Assembly: GCA_965247175.1 (NCBI GenBank)
Contig: OZ252006.1
Coordinates: 1,488,001 to 1,552,000, forward strand
Source: JANQMX01 sp965247175
GTDB taxonomy: Bacteria > Pseudomonadota > Alphaproteobacteria > Kiloniellales > DSM-21159
Direction of reading: 5' to 3'
Length of the DNA: 64,000 bases
The first letter of the stretch is position 1; every line of letters starts with the position of its first letter. Below the pieces are notes generated by a model. It was not told the DNA's origin and did no database searches. It saw only the letters and a list, made by a program, of their open reading frames with translations. Shown here piece after piece: positions 44,895-54,129 of the stretch. The translations under genes and the position numbers were made by a program.

Positions 44895-47336
44895 ATGATC
44901 GTCGAATTCGGACACTTTGCCCTCTGCCTTGCGCTGATCGTTGCCGTGGTGCAGGCGGCTGTGCCGCTGGCCGGGCTGCGCAACGACTCGCTGGCTGCCT
45001 TCCGCGTGGCCGACAGTGCGGCGCAGGCCCAGTTCCTGGCTATCGCTGCCGCCTTCGGCGCCCTGGTCTATGCCTACGTCACCTCGGATTTTTCCGTCAC
45101 CAACGTGGCGCTCAATTCCCATTCCGGAAAGCCGCTCATCTATAAGGTGACCGGTGTCTGGGCCAACCACGAAGGCTCCATGCTCCTCTGGGTCCTGATG
45201 CTGGCCCTCTTCGGCGCGCTGATCTCGGTCTTCGGCCGTTCTATCCCGGTCAGCATGCGGGCCACGGTGCTCGCCGTGCAGGCGGTCATCGGGGGTGGCT
45301 TCCTGCTGTTCGTCCTGCTCACCTCCAATCCCTTCGACCGCATGGCGCTGCCGCCGATGGACGGTCAGGGCATGAATCCCCTGCTGCAGGACCCTGGCGT
45401 CGCCTTCCATCCGCCGATGCTCTATCTCGGGTACGTCGGCTTCTCGACGGCCTTTTCTTTCGCGGTGGCCGCCCTGATCCGCGGCCGGGTCGACCCGAGC
45501 TGGGCCCGCTGGCTCAGGCCCTGGGTGCTGATCGCCTGGTCCGGCCTTACCCTCGGCATCGCACTGGGGAGCTGGTGGGCCTACTACGAGCTCGGCTGGG
45601 GCGGCTTCTGGTTCTGGGACCCGGTGGAGAACGCCAGCTTCATGCCCTGGCTGCTCGGCACGGCGCTGCTGCACTCCGCCATCGTGGTGGAAAAACGCGA
45701 CGCGCTTCTGAAGTGGACCATCCTGCTGGCCATCTTCACCTTCGCGCTCAGCCTGATCGGCACCTTCCTGGTGCGCTCCGGCATCCTCTCCTCGGTGCAC
45801 TCCTTCGCCACCGACCCGGAACGCGGCGTCTTCATCCTGGTCCTGCTGACCTTGATGGTCGGCGGCGCCCTCGCGCTCTATGCCTGGCGTGCGCCTAGCG
45901 TTCGCGACGGCGGGCTATTCGCACCCATCTCGCGCGAAGGAGGACTGCTGCTCAACAACGTCCTCTTGGCCGTGGCCGGCGGCGTGGTCTTCGTCGGCAC
46001 GCTCTATCCCCTCGTCCTGGAGCTGATGACCGGAGACAAGATCACAGTCGGACCGCCCTACTTCAATCGCAGCTTCCTACCGATCTTCGCGCTAGCCGCC
46101 TTTGCCGCCGCCATCGGCCCCTTCCTCTCCTGGAAGCGCGCCGACCTCATGGGCGTTATGCAGCGCCTGCGCTTCGTCTTTTTCCTCACCATTGTCGTCA
46201 CGGCCGGTCTCGCGGTCGGCGGTTGGCGGGAGCCGCTTGGCTTGGCTGGCCTGGCGCTCGCCACTTGGCTTGCCAGCGCAACCGTCGCCGAGCTGCTGGG
46301 TCGCGCCAACTTCGCCAAGGCCGGACTTGGCGGTGGCCTGCTGCGCCTCGTCGGCCTGCCTCGCTCGGCCTGGGGGCTCTTCCTGGGACACATCGGCCTG
46401 GCTGCGGTAGTCGCCGGTGTCGCGGCCATTTCGGTCTGGCAAGTCGAGCGGATCGTGGTTCAGAAGCCAGGAGAGTCTGTCGTTCTCGGCGGTTACGCCT
46501 TCAGCCTCGTCGAAGTCGACGCAGCGCGTGGCCCGAACTACCAAAGCTCGATCGCACAGGTGCGCGTCAGCCGTGACGGCCAAGAGATCGCCCTGCTCTC
46601 GCCCGAGCGCCGCTGGTACCCGGTCGAGCAAAGCCCGACAACCGAAGCCGGCATCGAAACGCGCTGGCACGGCGACCTCTATGCGGTGCTCGGCGACCCG
46701 GACGGGTCTGGTGGCTGGGTCATGCGCTACTACTACAACCCGGGCGTCGTCTGGATGTGGTTCGGCTCGCTGCTGATGTCGCTCGGCGCTCTCGTCTCCG
46801 TCTCCGACCGGCGCCTTCGCATCGGCGCGCCCAAGCGCAACCTGCGGCCAGCTGCGGCAGCGGCCGGCGCGGCAGCCAGCGTCTTGCTTGCCGTGGCGCT
46901 GCTGCTGGCACCGACTACCGCGCGGGCCATCGACGCCGGCGAGATGTTGGCTGACCCGGCGCAGGAGGCCCGCGTGCAAGCCATCGGCAAGCAGCTCCGC
47001 TGCTTGGTTTGCGACAACCAATCGATCTTCGACTCCAACGCCGGGCTGGCCCAGGACCTCCGGATGGTGGTGCGGGAGCGTGTCGTGGCAGGCGACAGCG
47101 ACGAGGCGGCCATCGACTACATCGTCGCCCGCTATGGCGACTATGTGCTGCTCAATCCGCCGGTGAAGCCGGAGACCTACCTCCTCTGGGTGGCTCCGTT
47201 GGCTCTGCTCCTGGCGGCCGCTTTCGCCGCGCGCCGCTATGCCAAACGACGAAAAGAAGATGATGACCTCCGCCCGGACCTGAGCGCAGAAGAGCGCACC
47301 GTGGCGCGTCGCCTCCTTGAAGGAGACTCAGCATGA
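44895..47336 (+). CDS. CcmF-CcmH fusion, cytochrome c haem lyase
   Basis: 813 residues. Residues 1 to about 645 are CcmF/NrfE, a membrane protein with many helices and the W-W-A-Y-Y-E-L-G-W-G-G-F-W-F-W-D-P-V haem-handling loop. The last part is CcmH/NrfF: a membrane helix, then the redox motif L-R-C-L-V-C-D-N-Q-S-I and a final helix. It catalyses haem attachment to C-x-x-C-H apocytochromes in the periplasm. The ATG at 44895 is one base after the regulator stop. No ccmG lies between the two halves or nearby, unlike the usual ccmF-ccmG-ccmH order. Confidence 0.93.
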   Translation: MIVEFGHFALCLALIVAVVQAAVPLAGLRNDSLAAFRVADSAAQAQFLAIAAAFGALVYAYVTSDFSVTNVALNSHSGKPLIYKVTGVWANHEGSMLLWVLMLALFGALISVFGRSIPVSMRATVLAVQAVIGGGFLLFVLLTSNPFDRMALPPMDGQGMNPLLQDPGVAFHPPMLYLGYVGFSTAFSFAVAALIRGRVDPSWARWLRPWVLIAWSGLTLGIALGSWWAYYELGWGGFWFWDPVENASFMPWLLGTALLHSAIVVEKRDALLKWTILLAIFTFALSLIGTFLVRSGILSSVHSFATDPERGVFILVLLTLMVGGALALYAWRAPSVRDGGLFAPISREGGLLLNNVLLAVAGGVVFVGTLYPLVLELMTGDKITVGPPYFNRSFLPIFALAAFAAAIGPFLSWKRADLMGVMQRLRFVFFLTIVVTAGLAVGGWREPLGLAGLALATWLASATVAELLGRANFAKAGLGGGLLRLVGLPRSAWGLFLGHIGLAAVVAGVAAISVWQVERIVVQKPGESVVLGGYAFSLVEVDAARGPNYQSSIAQVRVSRDGQEIALLSPERRWYPVEQSPTTEAGIETRWHGDLYAVLGDPDGSGGWVMRYYYNPGVVWMWFGSLLMSLGALVSVSDRRLRIGAPKRNLRPAAAAAGAAASVLLAVALLLAPTTARAIDAGEMLADPAQEARVQAIGKQLRCLVCDNQSIFDSNAGLAQDLRMVVRERVVAGDSDEAAIDYIVARYGDYVLLNPPVKPETYLLWVAPLALLLAAAFAARRYAKRRKEDDDLRPDLSAEERTVARRLLEGDSA

Positions 47337-48772
47337 CGATCTGGCTCATCGCAGGCTTCGTCGCCTTGCTCGTGGCTCTCTGGCTCGGACGCCCCTTCTT
47401 CCGTCGCGGCCAGATGGAGGCCAATGAGGCCGAGTACGCCATTTCGATCTACCGCGACCAGCAAGACGAACTGCAGCGCGACTGTGCCGAAGGCCGAATC
47501 TCCGAGGCTGAACGCGACGCGGCCGAGCGCGAGATTGAACGCCGCACTCTGCGCGCGGCACGCAGCTTGGACACCAGCCCGTCGATCGCGCGCCCGAGTC
47601 CGCTCATCGCCGCGCTTGCCGTGCTCTTCGTGCTGGCCGGTTCGACCGGCCTCTATGCCTGGCTCGGCACGCCGACGGCCGAGGACCAGCCTCTAGCCGC
47701 ACGGCAAGCCGAGATGCAACAGCGTCTCGCTCAGGCCGGCGACCTGAAGAGCCAGACGCAGCTCCTCGCCAAGCGCGTTGAGGAAAACCCCGATAGCTTC
47801 GAAGACTGGTGGATGCTCGCAAGCTCCTATTCGGCGCTCGGCGACTACGCCATGGCCGCGGGTGCTTATCGTCAGGCCGCGCGCCTCAGCGACGACGACC
47901 CGGCGGTGCTGTCGGCCTACGGCGAGGCCATGACCCTGGCTAACGGCAACAAGGTCCCGATGGCGGCCCGTCTGGTGTTTGCGCAGATACTGCAAAAGAC
48001 GGACGATCCGCGGGCAAGCTACTACCTCGCGCTTGCCAAGGCGCAGTCACAAGACTTCGAAGGAGCGCTGGAGGGCTGGGTCACCCTGCTGCGGAACTCG
48101 CCGCCGGATGCGCAGTGGGTCCCGCTGGTGCGGCGCGACATCGTAAACATGGTGCGCTTCCTCGAGGGCGACCTGCTCACCGTCCTGCCGGATGCGACCC
48201 AAGCCGAGCTCGCCAAGGCCGGGCAACGCCCCGTGGCCGAGGTTGGGCCGGCCGCAGACTCGACTGGCGAGATTGCCGCGCTCAAAGCTGCGCTGAGCGC
48301 GGACCCGAAGGACTGGCAAGCCTCGATCCGGCTGGCTCATCTGGAGGCCGCGCAGGGCACGCCGGAGGCAGCCCAAGCGGTGCTCGACGAAGCAAGGCAG
48401 CTCTATGCCGGTGCGCCCTTCGTTCTTGCCAAGCTCGACGAAGCCGGCGCCGAACTGGGGCTGAGCACTGGCTCTGACGCATCCCGGCGGCGTGGTCCGA
48501 GCGACGCGGACGTTGCCGCGGCCTCGCAGATGAGCGAGGACGAGCGCGCTGCCATGGTCCGGGGCATGGTGGAGGGCCTGGCCACCCGCCTGGAGGCGGA
48601 GCCTGACGATCTGGAGGGCTGGCTAATGCTGATCCGTTCTTATGCGGTGCTGCAGCTGGTGCCCGAGGCGGAAGGCGCCGTCCAGGACGCCAAGCTTGCC
48701 TTCGCTGGCCGGCCTGAGGACCTGCGCGAGATAGAGCGCGAAGCCTTGACCCTCGGAGTCCCGATGAACTAG
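47333..48772 (+). CDS. ccmI: Cytochrome c biogenesis protein CcmI/NrfG-like
   Basis: A 479-residue apocytochrome chaperone. It has an N-terminal helix (about residues 3-20), a cytoplasmic loop (Y-R-D-Q-Q-D-E-L-Q-R-D), a second helix near residue 90, then a periplasmic tail of TPR-like repeats (N-P-D-S-F-E-D-W-W-M-L-A-S-S-Y and L-E-G-W-L-M-L-I-R-S-Y). The repeats hold the apoprotein C-terminus for the CcmF-CcmH lyase. Its start overlaps the fusion gene stop (ATGA). Confidence 0.92.
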   Translation: MTIWLIAGFVALLVALWLGRPFFRRGQMEANEAEYAISIYRDQQDELQRDCAEGRISEAERDAAEREIERRTLRAARSLDTSPSIARPSPLIAALAVLFVLAGSTGLYAWLGTPTAEDQPLAARQAEMQQRLAQAGDLKSQTQLLAKRVEENPDSFEDWWMLASSYSALGDYAMAAGAYRQAARLSDDDPAVLSAYGEAMTLANGNKVPMAARLVFAQILQKTDDPRASYYLALAKAQSQDFEGALEGWVTLLRNSPPDAQWVPLVRRDIVNMVRFLEGDLLTVLPDATQAELAKAGQRPVAEVGPAADSTGEIAALKAALSADPKDWQASIRLAHLEAAQGTPEAAQAVLDEARQLYAGAPFVLAKLDEAGAELGLSTGSDASRRRGPSDADVAAASQMSEDERAAMVRGMVEGLATRLEAEPDDLEGWLMLIRSYAVLQLVPEAEGAVQDAKLAFAGRPEDLREIEREALTLGVPMN

Positions 48773-48966
48773 CGCACTTTGCGGGTCCGCAGCGTCCCTG
48801 CGGTACCTGTCCCAATTATCGCTCAAAACTTAACCCAGAATCCTCCCGCCGGCCGGGCCTTAATGCCTGCAGTGCAGCCGGCGCAAAAAATTTTCCCTCT
48901 GCCGAGAATAGAATTCGTCCTGCGCCGTTGTCCCTGCATTGCACCTGCAAGCGAAGGAGGCGGAAC

Positions 48967-50175
48967 GTGCAAAGCAAAGGCGAATTCCTCGGCAGATACG
49001 GCGATGCTGTAACGGCAATCCCGGCCATTCACTTTTCCCACTACGGCTCGTCTAGACAGCACGAGCCGGTCGAGGACCCCGAAGACAACGAAGTTCAGTA
49101 TGGCGAGCCGGTCTGCGGCGAGCCCCTCTCGTTGAGCCGCCTGCAAGCCGCCAAACGCTCCTATGCGACGCGGCGCATCATGCTGGAAGACGCCGCCGCT
49201 CTCTTGACGGAAGGTGTGGTGCCGCAGACCGGTGATCTGGTCCTGGCCCGCATCGAGCATCTCGGTCATCACCGCCGGCTGGAGAGCCCGGAAGGCCGGC
49301 GCAGCACGCTCTATGTCGGCGACGAAATTCTGCTCTGCTACGGCGCCCGCTACGCCAGCGACCAGTTCGAAGCCGTGGTCCCCGGCAGTTTGGAGCCCTG
49401 CCACATGGTGGCGGCCGGCGGCATCGCGGCGAAGTGCGTCAACCGCCATGGCGCGACCAAGACCCCGACGCGAATTCGTCCCGTCGGTCTGGTCGCCGAC
49501 GCGGCCGGCCACAAGCTCAATCTCAGGCGCTATGCGCTGCCGGTCGCCATGCCCACGAGCACGGCTCAGAGCGCAAAGCCCTACTGCATGGCCGTTGTCG
49601 GCACCTCGATGAACGCCGGCAAGACCACGACCATTGCCGGGCTGGTCAAGGGCATGAGCCGCAACGGCTTCACCGTCGCCGTCGGCAAGGTGACCGGCAC
49701 GGGCGCTGGTGGCGACCGCTGGGCTTACGTCGATGCCGGCGCCGCCGAGGTGCTGGACTTCACCGATTTCGGCTATGCCTCCACCTACAAGGTTCCACGT
49801 GAAACACTGACGGCGCTGCTGCCGGCCATGGTCCAGCGTTTGGCCCAAGGGCAGCCGGACGTCATCGTAATCGAACTCGCCGACGGGCTCTACTTCTCGG
49901 AAACGTCCGAACTGGTGGAGTCTCAGACCTTCATCGAGCAGGTCGACGACGTTGTGGTCGCGGCAAGCGATGCGATGGGCGCCGATGCCGGCGTGCGCTG
50001 GCTGACCGACAGGTCGATCAAGCCTGTGGCCCTGGCCGGGCGTATGACCTCGAGCCCGTTGGCCGTCCGGGAAGCGGCGCGAGCGGTGCCCACGCCGATC
50101 GTGTCCCTGGACGATCTGGTGCAAGGCCAGTGGCAGCCGCCGCGCCTGCAGCGCTCCATCCGCCTCTCCGCCTAA
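48967..50175 (+). CDS. P-loop protein with unknown N-terminal domain (DUF1611-like)
   Basis: 402 residues, cytosolic. The C-terminal half is a P-loop domain with Walker A G-T-S-M-N-A-G-K-T-T-T and V-I-V-I-E-L-A-D-G, reminiscent of DUF1611 and dethiobiotin-synthetase-like folds. The N-terminal roughly 200 residues (beta-rich; G-D-L-V-L-A-R-I-E-H-L-G-H-H, then H-M-V-A-A-G-G-I) match nothing I recognise. The start is GTG at 48967 with a strong AAGGAGG. It opens a run of four same-strand genes with an ABC exporter and a hydroxylase. Function unknown. Confidence 0.8.
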   Translation: MQSKGEFLGRYGDAVTAIPAIHFSHYGSSRQHEPVEDPEDNEVQYGEPVCGEPLSLSRLQAAKRSYATRRIMLEDAAALLTEGVVPQTGDLVLARIEHLGHHRRLESPEGRRSTLYVGDEILLCYGARYASDQFEAVVPGSLEPCHMVAAGGIAAKCVNRHGATKTPTRIRPVGLVADAAGHKLNLRRYALPVAMPTSTAQSAKPYCMAVVGTSMNAGKTTTIAGLVKGMSRNGFTVAVGKVTGTGAGGDRWAYVDAGAAEVLDFTDFGYASTYKVPRETLTALLPAMVQRLAQGQPDVIVIELADGLYFSETSELVESQTFIEQVDDVVVAASDAMGADAGVRWLTDRSIKPVALAGRMTSSPLAVREAARAVPTPIVSLDDLVQGQWQPPRLQRSIRLSA

Positions 50176-50196
50176 CCCTTCGCGTGCGGATCTCCC

Positions 50197-51891
50197 ATGT
50201 CTCTCCCCCCTGTCCTCTCCGGCCGGCGTCGGCTGCGCTTTGCCTATCTCGTTGCCAACGGCATCGCCCAGGCCGGCGTGGCCGTCGCCACGGCCATGCT
50301 GGTGAAGAACGGCTTCGATCAGATGATCGGGCCGGATGCCCACCTGCCGCTCAGCGAGATGGCGCTCTTCGCCGGCGGCCTCTGCCTTGCCATCCTGGTG
50401 GGCGCCTGGCTGCGCTGGCGCGGACATCTGGATGCCGAGCACCTCGGCCAAGGCTATGTTCACAGTCTGCGCTTGCGCCTCTTTCGGCACCTGGCGCGGA
50501 TTGGTGCGGACGGCGCTCGCCAGATGAGCCGCGGCGCCATCGTGCTGCGCTTCGTCGGCGACCTGACGGCCATTCGTCAGTGGGTCAGCTACGGGCTGGC
50601 CCGCCTGACGGTCAGCGGTCTCGCGGCCGTTCTCGCCATCGTCGTCCTTGCTTTCGTCGAGCCAGTGGTTGCGCTCGCGGTGGGTATCGCCGTCGCCGTC
50701 GCCGCGGCCCTGGCGCTCTGCATCGGTCCCCATCTGCGTGCTACCACGCGCGAGTCGCGCCGCCGCCGCGGCCACCTCGCCGCACAGCTCAACGACCGCA
50801 TCGCCAACCTGGCCGTTATCGAAGCCTTCGGCCAGGAAGCACGGGAGAAGAAACGCTTCGAGCGACTCAGCAGCAAGCTGCGCCAGTCCTTGATCGCCCG
50901 TGCCCGGGTGATCGGCCTGTTGCGCTCGCTCTCGGAAGCCAGCGCCAGCTTCGCCGGCGCCTGCGCCCTCTTCGTCGGCGCCCTGCAAGTCGGCATGGGC
51001 TTTGCCAGCCCCGGCGCCGTGGTGGCGGCCATGGTCGTCGCCGGCTTGCTGGCGCCGCGCCTGCAAGATCTCGGTCGTGTCTACGAGTACTGGAACGGGG
51101 CCTTGATCGCGCGGGAAAAGCTGTCGCAGATGCTTGGCCTGAAGCCGGTCCGCCGCCGCATGGCCGAGCGGGGTTCGGTGCGCTTGGAGCCGGGCCCTGG
51201 CCGGATCGAGCTCGGCGGTCTGAAGCTCTCCGGCCTATTTAACGAACTGGACCTGACCGTCGACGCCGGCGAGCGCATTGCCCTCCTGGGCGCCAACGGC
51301 GCCGGCAAGTCGACCCTGCTGCGCCTGATCGCCGGACTGCTCGACCCTGAAGAAGGTCAGGTGCAGCTCGACGGCCAGGACCTCGGTGACTGCCGTTGGG
51401 ACGACCTGCGGCAGGCCTTCGCCATGGTCTCGCCCGACCTGCCGCTGCTGCGCGGCACGCTGCGACTCAACCTGACCTACGGGGCGAAGGACTGGACCCA
51501 CGAGCAGCTGGAGCGCGTGATCGAGGATCTCTCCCTGGACGCGCTCGCAGCCCGGCTGCCGGCCGGCATCGAGAGCCGCATCTCCGAGATGGGCAGCGGC
51601 CTCTCGACCGGCGAACGCGCCCGTATCGCCCTGGCCCGCGCCCTGCTCTCGCAGCCTCGCGTGCTGCTGCTGGACGAGGCCGAAGCCAATCTCGATGCCG
51701 CCTCTCGACGCGCCCTCGACCGGGCGATCGCCGGGTTCTCCGGCACGGTGGTCTTCATCACCCACGACATGACGCGTGCCGCCGGCGCCGATCGGGCCGT
51801 CCGGCTGAAGGACGGGCAGCTGCAGGAGCTGTCGGCCGACGAGCTGATGGCGGAAAGCGCCGCCCCGCCGGCCCTTCAGGTGGTGCACTGA
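50197..51891 (+). CDS. ABC half-transporter (fused permease-ATPase)
   Basis: 564 residues with six membrane helices (about residues 15-300) and an ATPase domain: Walker A G-A-N-G-A-G-K-S-T-L-L, signature L-S-T-G-E-R-A-R-I-A-L, Walker B V-L-L-L-D-E-A-E, and the switch His in V-F-I-T-H-D. The signature has T-G-E in place of the usual G-G-Q. It probably exports a small molecule or peptide. It lies 21 bases after the P-loop gene and 44 before the hydroxylase gene, so it is likely co-transcribed with both. Confidence 0.9.
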   Translation: MSLPPVLSGRRRLRFAYLVANGIAQAGVAVATAMLVKNGFDQMIGPDAHLPLSEMALFAGGLCLAILVGAWLRWRGHLDAEHLGQGYVHSLRLRLFRHLARIGADGARQMSRGAIVLRFVGDLTAIRQWVSYGLARLTVSGLAAVLAIVVLAFVEPVVALAVGIAVAVAAALALCIGPHLRATTRESRRRRGHLAAQLNDRIANLAVIEAFGQEAREKKRFERLSSKLRQSLIARARVIGLLRSLSEASASFAGACALFVGALQVGMGFASPGAVVAAMVVAGLLAPRLQDLGRVYEYWNGALIAREKLSQMLGLKPVRRRMAERGSVRLEPGPGRIELGGLKLSGLFNELDLTVDAGERIALLGANGAGKSTLLRLIAGLLDPEEGQVQLDGQDLGDCRWDDLRQAFAMVSPDLPLLRGTLRLNLTYGAKDWTHEQLERVIEDLSLDALAARLPAGIESRISEMGSGLSTGERARIALARALLSQPRVLLLDEAEANLDAASRRALDRAIAGFSGTVVFITHDMTRAAGADRAVRLKDGQLQELSADELMAESAAPPALQVVH

Positions 51892-51935
51892 TCTCTTTCC
51901 CTGTTTCACGCCCAAAAGACGGGAGACCAAAAGCC

Positions 51936-52514
51936 ATGAAGTACTTTCGACGCATGAAGCACAACGTTGCCACAGAGCCCTTTCTCAACGAAATCGCAGG
52001 CGTCCCCGAAGCCTGGGACATGAGCACCGGGCGTCAGGACAAGATCAAGGTTCAGCGCGAGGCTGAGGCCATTCCCCTGCGTGGTCTGGTGAAGTCGAAG
52101 ATCGGCGGCCGCAAGCGCTGTGACGTGCATGAGAGCCGCTACACCACCGGCTCGGCCAATTTCCCCATTGCCCGCGCCTTTCTCGAGAGCTTCGCCGCAG
52201 AGCAGGATGCCGAGCTGGGACGCGCGAAGGTCGTCCGCCTGATGCCCGGGCGCCGGGTTTTTCCCCACATCGACCGCGGCGAGTACTACCGCCTGCGCGA
52301 CCGCTATCATCTGGTGCTGCGCAGCCAAGCCGGCAGCTACCTCAAGAGCGGCGATGAAGAGGTGCGGATGCAGGAGGGCGAGCTCTGGTGGTTCGACAAC
52401 AAGGCCGTCCACGAAGCCTTCAACGACGGTCAGGTCGAGCGCATTCACATGATCTTCGACCTCCTGCCGCGGGCTCGCTTTGCCGAGGCCTATGGCGACC
52501 ACCGCGCGGCCTGA
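51936..52514 (+). CDS. Aspartyl/asparaginyl beta-hydroxylase-like oxygenase
   Basis: A 192-residue soluble protein of the AspH 2OG-Fe(II) type. The first ligand lies in R-R-V-F-P-H-I-D-R-G, then R-D-R-Y-H-L-V-L and G-E-L-W-W-F-D-N-K-A-V-H-E-A-F-N supplies the second His; the Arg of V-E-R-I-H-M may bind 2-oxoglutarate. In this fold only two His ligands are needed. Bacterial members hydroxylate amino acids in secreted peptides or siderophores. The start at 51936 has GGGAGA upstream; the frame extends much further but that part is a shadow of the ABC gene. Confidence 0.85.
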   Translation: MKYFRRMKHNVATEPFLNEIAGVPEAWDMSTGRQDKIKVQREAEAIPLRGLVKSKIGGRKRCDVHESRYTTGSANFPIARAFLESFAAEQDAELGRAKVVRLMPGRRVFPHIDRGEYYRLRDRYHLVLRSQAGSYLKSGDEEVRMQEGELWWFDNKAVHEAFNDGQVERIHMIFDLLPRARFAEAYGDHRAA

Positions 52515-52550
52515 CCGACGCCAAAAGCCACACGCCATTCCAATCCATCT

Positions 52551-53429
52551 ATGAAGAGGTTCGTCGTGTTGACCAGCCTTGCCGCCCTCGCCACAGCCGT
52601 CCCTCAGGGCGTCCTGGCGCAGCAGAGCATCACTGCCGTCCGCGCACTCCAAAGCAGTCCCGAGCTGCAGTCACCCGACGTGGCGGAAGGTATTCCCTAC
52701 TATCTTTATGTGCCCAGTCGGGTCGACCCGGCGGCGCGGCCGTTGGTTGTGGTTCACGGCATTTCCCGCCGTGCGCATGTGCATCTGGCGACCTTCGCAC
52801 CGCTGGCCGAAATCAGCGGCCGGATTCTCATCGCGCCGCTCTTCTCCAAGGCGCGCTGCAAGCGCTACCAGCAGCTCGTCGTCGACCCCTGCCAAGCGGA
52901 TGAAGCGCTGCTCGCGACGCTGCGCACGGTGGCGGCGAAGACCGGGCATGACATGGGACAAATCGACCTCTTCGGCTTCTCCGGCGGGGCCCAGTTCGCC
53001 CACCGCTTTGCCATGATGTATCCGGAGCGTGTCGGGCGCTTGGCCGTGGCGTCCGCCGGCTGGTACACCCTGCCGGACTACCAAGAGGCCTTTCCCTATG
53101 GCCTGGCGGGGGCCGTCAAAGGACGGGAGCGTTTTCGGCCCAAGCTGCCGGACTTCCTCGCCATTCCCACACTGGTCATGGTTGGCGAGAAGGACTTGAT
53201 CCGCGATGGCAGCTTGCGCCAGAAGCCCGAGCTCGATCGCCGCCAGGGCCTGACGCGGGTCGAACGCGCGGCGCGCTGGACGCAGGCGATGCGGCAAGCG
53301 GCCGCCGACCGCGGTGTTCAGGCGGAGATCGCGTTTCGGGTGCTTCCCGCCTGTGGCCACTCTTTTGAGGACTGCGCACGCGACGGCGGCCTAGTCGACC
53401 TGGTGATGACCTGGTTCGCCGAGTCCTGA
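52551..53429 (+). CDS. Exported alpha/beta hydrolase
   Basis: 292 residues with a signal peptide (residues 1-23, ending VLAQ). The fold is seen from L-V-V-V-H-G-I-S, the nucleophile elbow F-G-F-S-G-G, the acid in G-E-K-D-L-I-R-D and the histidine in A-C-G-H-S-F. Periplasmic esterase or depolymerase activity is likely; no specificity motif is seen. It begins 36 bases after the hydroxylase gene on the same strand and may belong to that operon, though the ribosome-binding site is weak. Confidence 0.85.
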   Translation: MKRFVVLTSLAALATAVPQGVLAQQSITAVRALQSSPELQSPDVAEGIPYYLYVPSRVDPAARPLVVVHGISRRAHVHLATFAPLAEISGRILIAPLFSKARCKRYQQLVVDPCQADEALLATLRTVAAKTGHDMGQIDLFGFSGGAQFAHRFAMMYPERVGRLAVASAGWYTLPDYQEAFPYGLAGAVKGRERFRPKLPDFLAIPTLVMVGEKDLIRDGSLRQKPELDRRQGLTRVERAARWTQAMRQAAADRGVQAEIAFRVLPACGHSFEDCARDGGLVDLVMTWFAES

Positions 53430-53436
53430 AAGGAGG

Positions 53437-54129
53437 CTATCCTTCCGCGTCAAGCGTGGCGCGGGTGAAGCTCTCGATGTAGTCCAACAGGCGATCGCAA
53501 GCCGCAGCCGCCTTGGCTTCGTCGCCGGCTGCGACGGCCGCCGAAAGGTCGGCATGCAGACTGGCGCAGAGCCCGAGATCGCCGACCGCTTGATGGTGCT
53601 GGAACCAGAAGCGCCGCGACAACCCATGGGTGAGGGTCATGGCATTGGTCACGAACTCGTTGCGGGCGGCCCGGCAGAGCAAGAGGTTTAGGGTCCGGTC
53701 GAGACGCATGAAGGCAATCTCGTCTTCCTTGTCGGCGGCCTCCCGCATGCCGCGGGCGATCTCCTCGAAGGCGGCGCGCTCATCTTTGCCGGCCCGGCGG
53801 GCAGCACAGCGCGCCATCAGCCGCTCCAGCTCGCGGCGCAGCTCCAACAGCTTCAATTGCCGGCGCACGTCGAGCGCGCTCACCAGGATGCCCCGCCGCG
53901 GTAGCACTGTGATCAACCCCTCGCGCGCCAAGCGCTGCAGCGCCTCACGGATGGGCGTGCGCCCGATGCCCAGCTGTTGCGCCAGATCGGTCTCGGACAG
54001 CACCTCACCCGGGCGCAGTTCAAGGGTTACGATCAGTTCTTCCAGCCGGCGGTAGGCCTGCTGCGTCAGGCTCGGGCTCGGCGCAGCCTCCTCCGCTTCC
54101 AAACGCTCAAGCAACGCGGTATCTGCCAT
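53437..54129 (-). CDS. GntR-family regulator, FadR/FCD type
   Basis: 230 residues. The winged helix-turn-helix is at residues 20-85 (L-E-L-R-P-G-E-V-L-S-E-T-D-L-A and G-I-G-R-T-P-I-R-E-A-L-Q-R-L). It is followed by an all-helical FCD effector domain with the usual R-x-x-x-E-x-x-x-A region and a late His pair. Such repressors respond to small acids. It is divergent from the riboswitch-tonB unit and convergent with the hydrolase gene. GGGAAGGA precedes the ATG. Target genes unknown. Confidence 0.92.
   Translation of the reverse strand: MADTALLERLEAEEAAPSPSLTQQAYRRLEELIVTLELRPGEVLSETDLAQQLGIGRTPIREALQRLAREGLITVLPRRGILVSALDVRRQLKLLELRRELERLMARCAARRAGKDERAAFEEIARGMREAADKEDEIAFMRLDRTLNLLLCRAARNEFVTNAMTLTHGLSRRFWFQHHQAVGDLGLCASLHADLSAAVAAGDEAKAAAACDRLLDYIESFTRATLDAEG

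Noticed and set aside
48823..51066. 747-codon minus-strand open frame opposite the P-loop and ABC genes
   Set aside because: High G+C removes stop codons on the opposite strand. The translation is Gly/Arg/His/Asp-rich with no fold pattern, whereas the plus strand has clear motifs.
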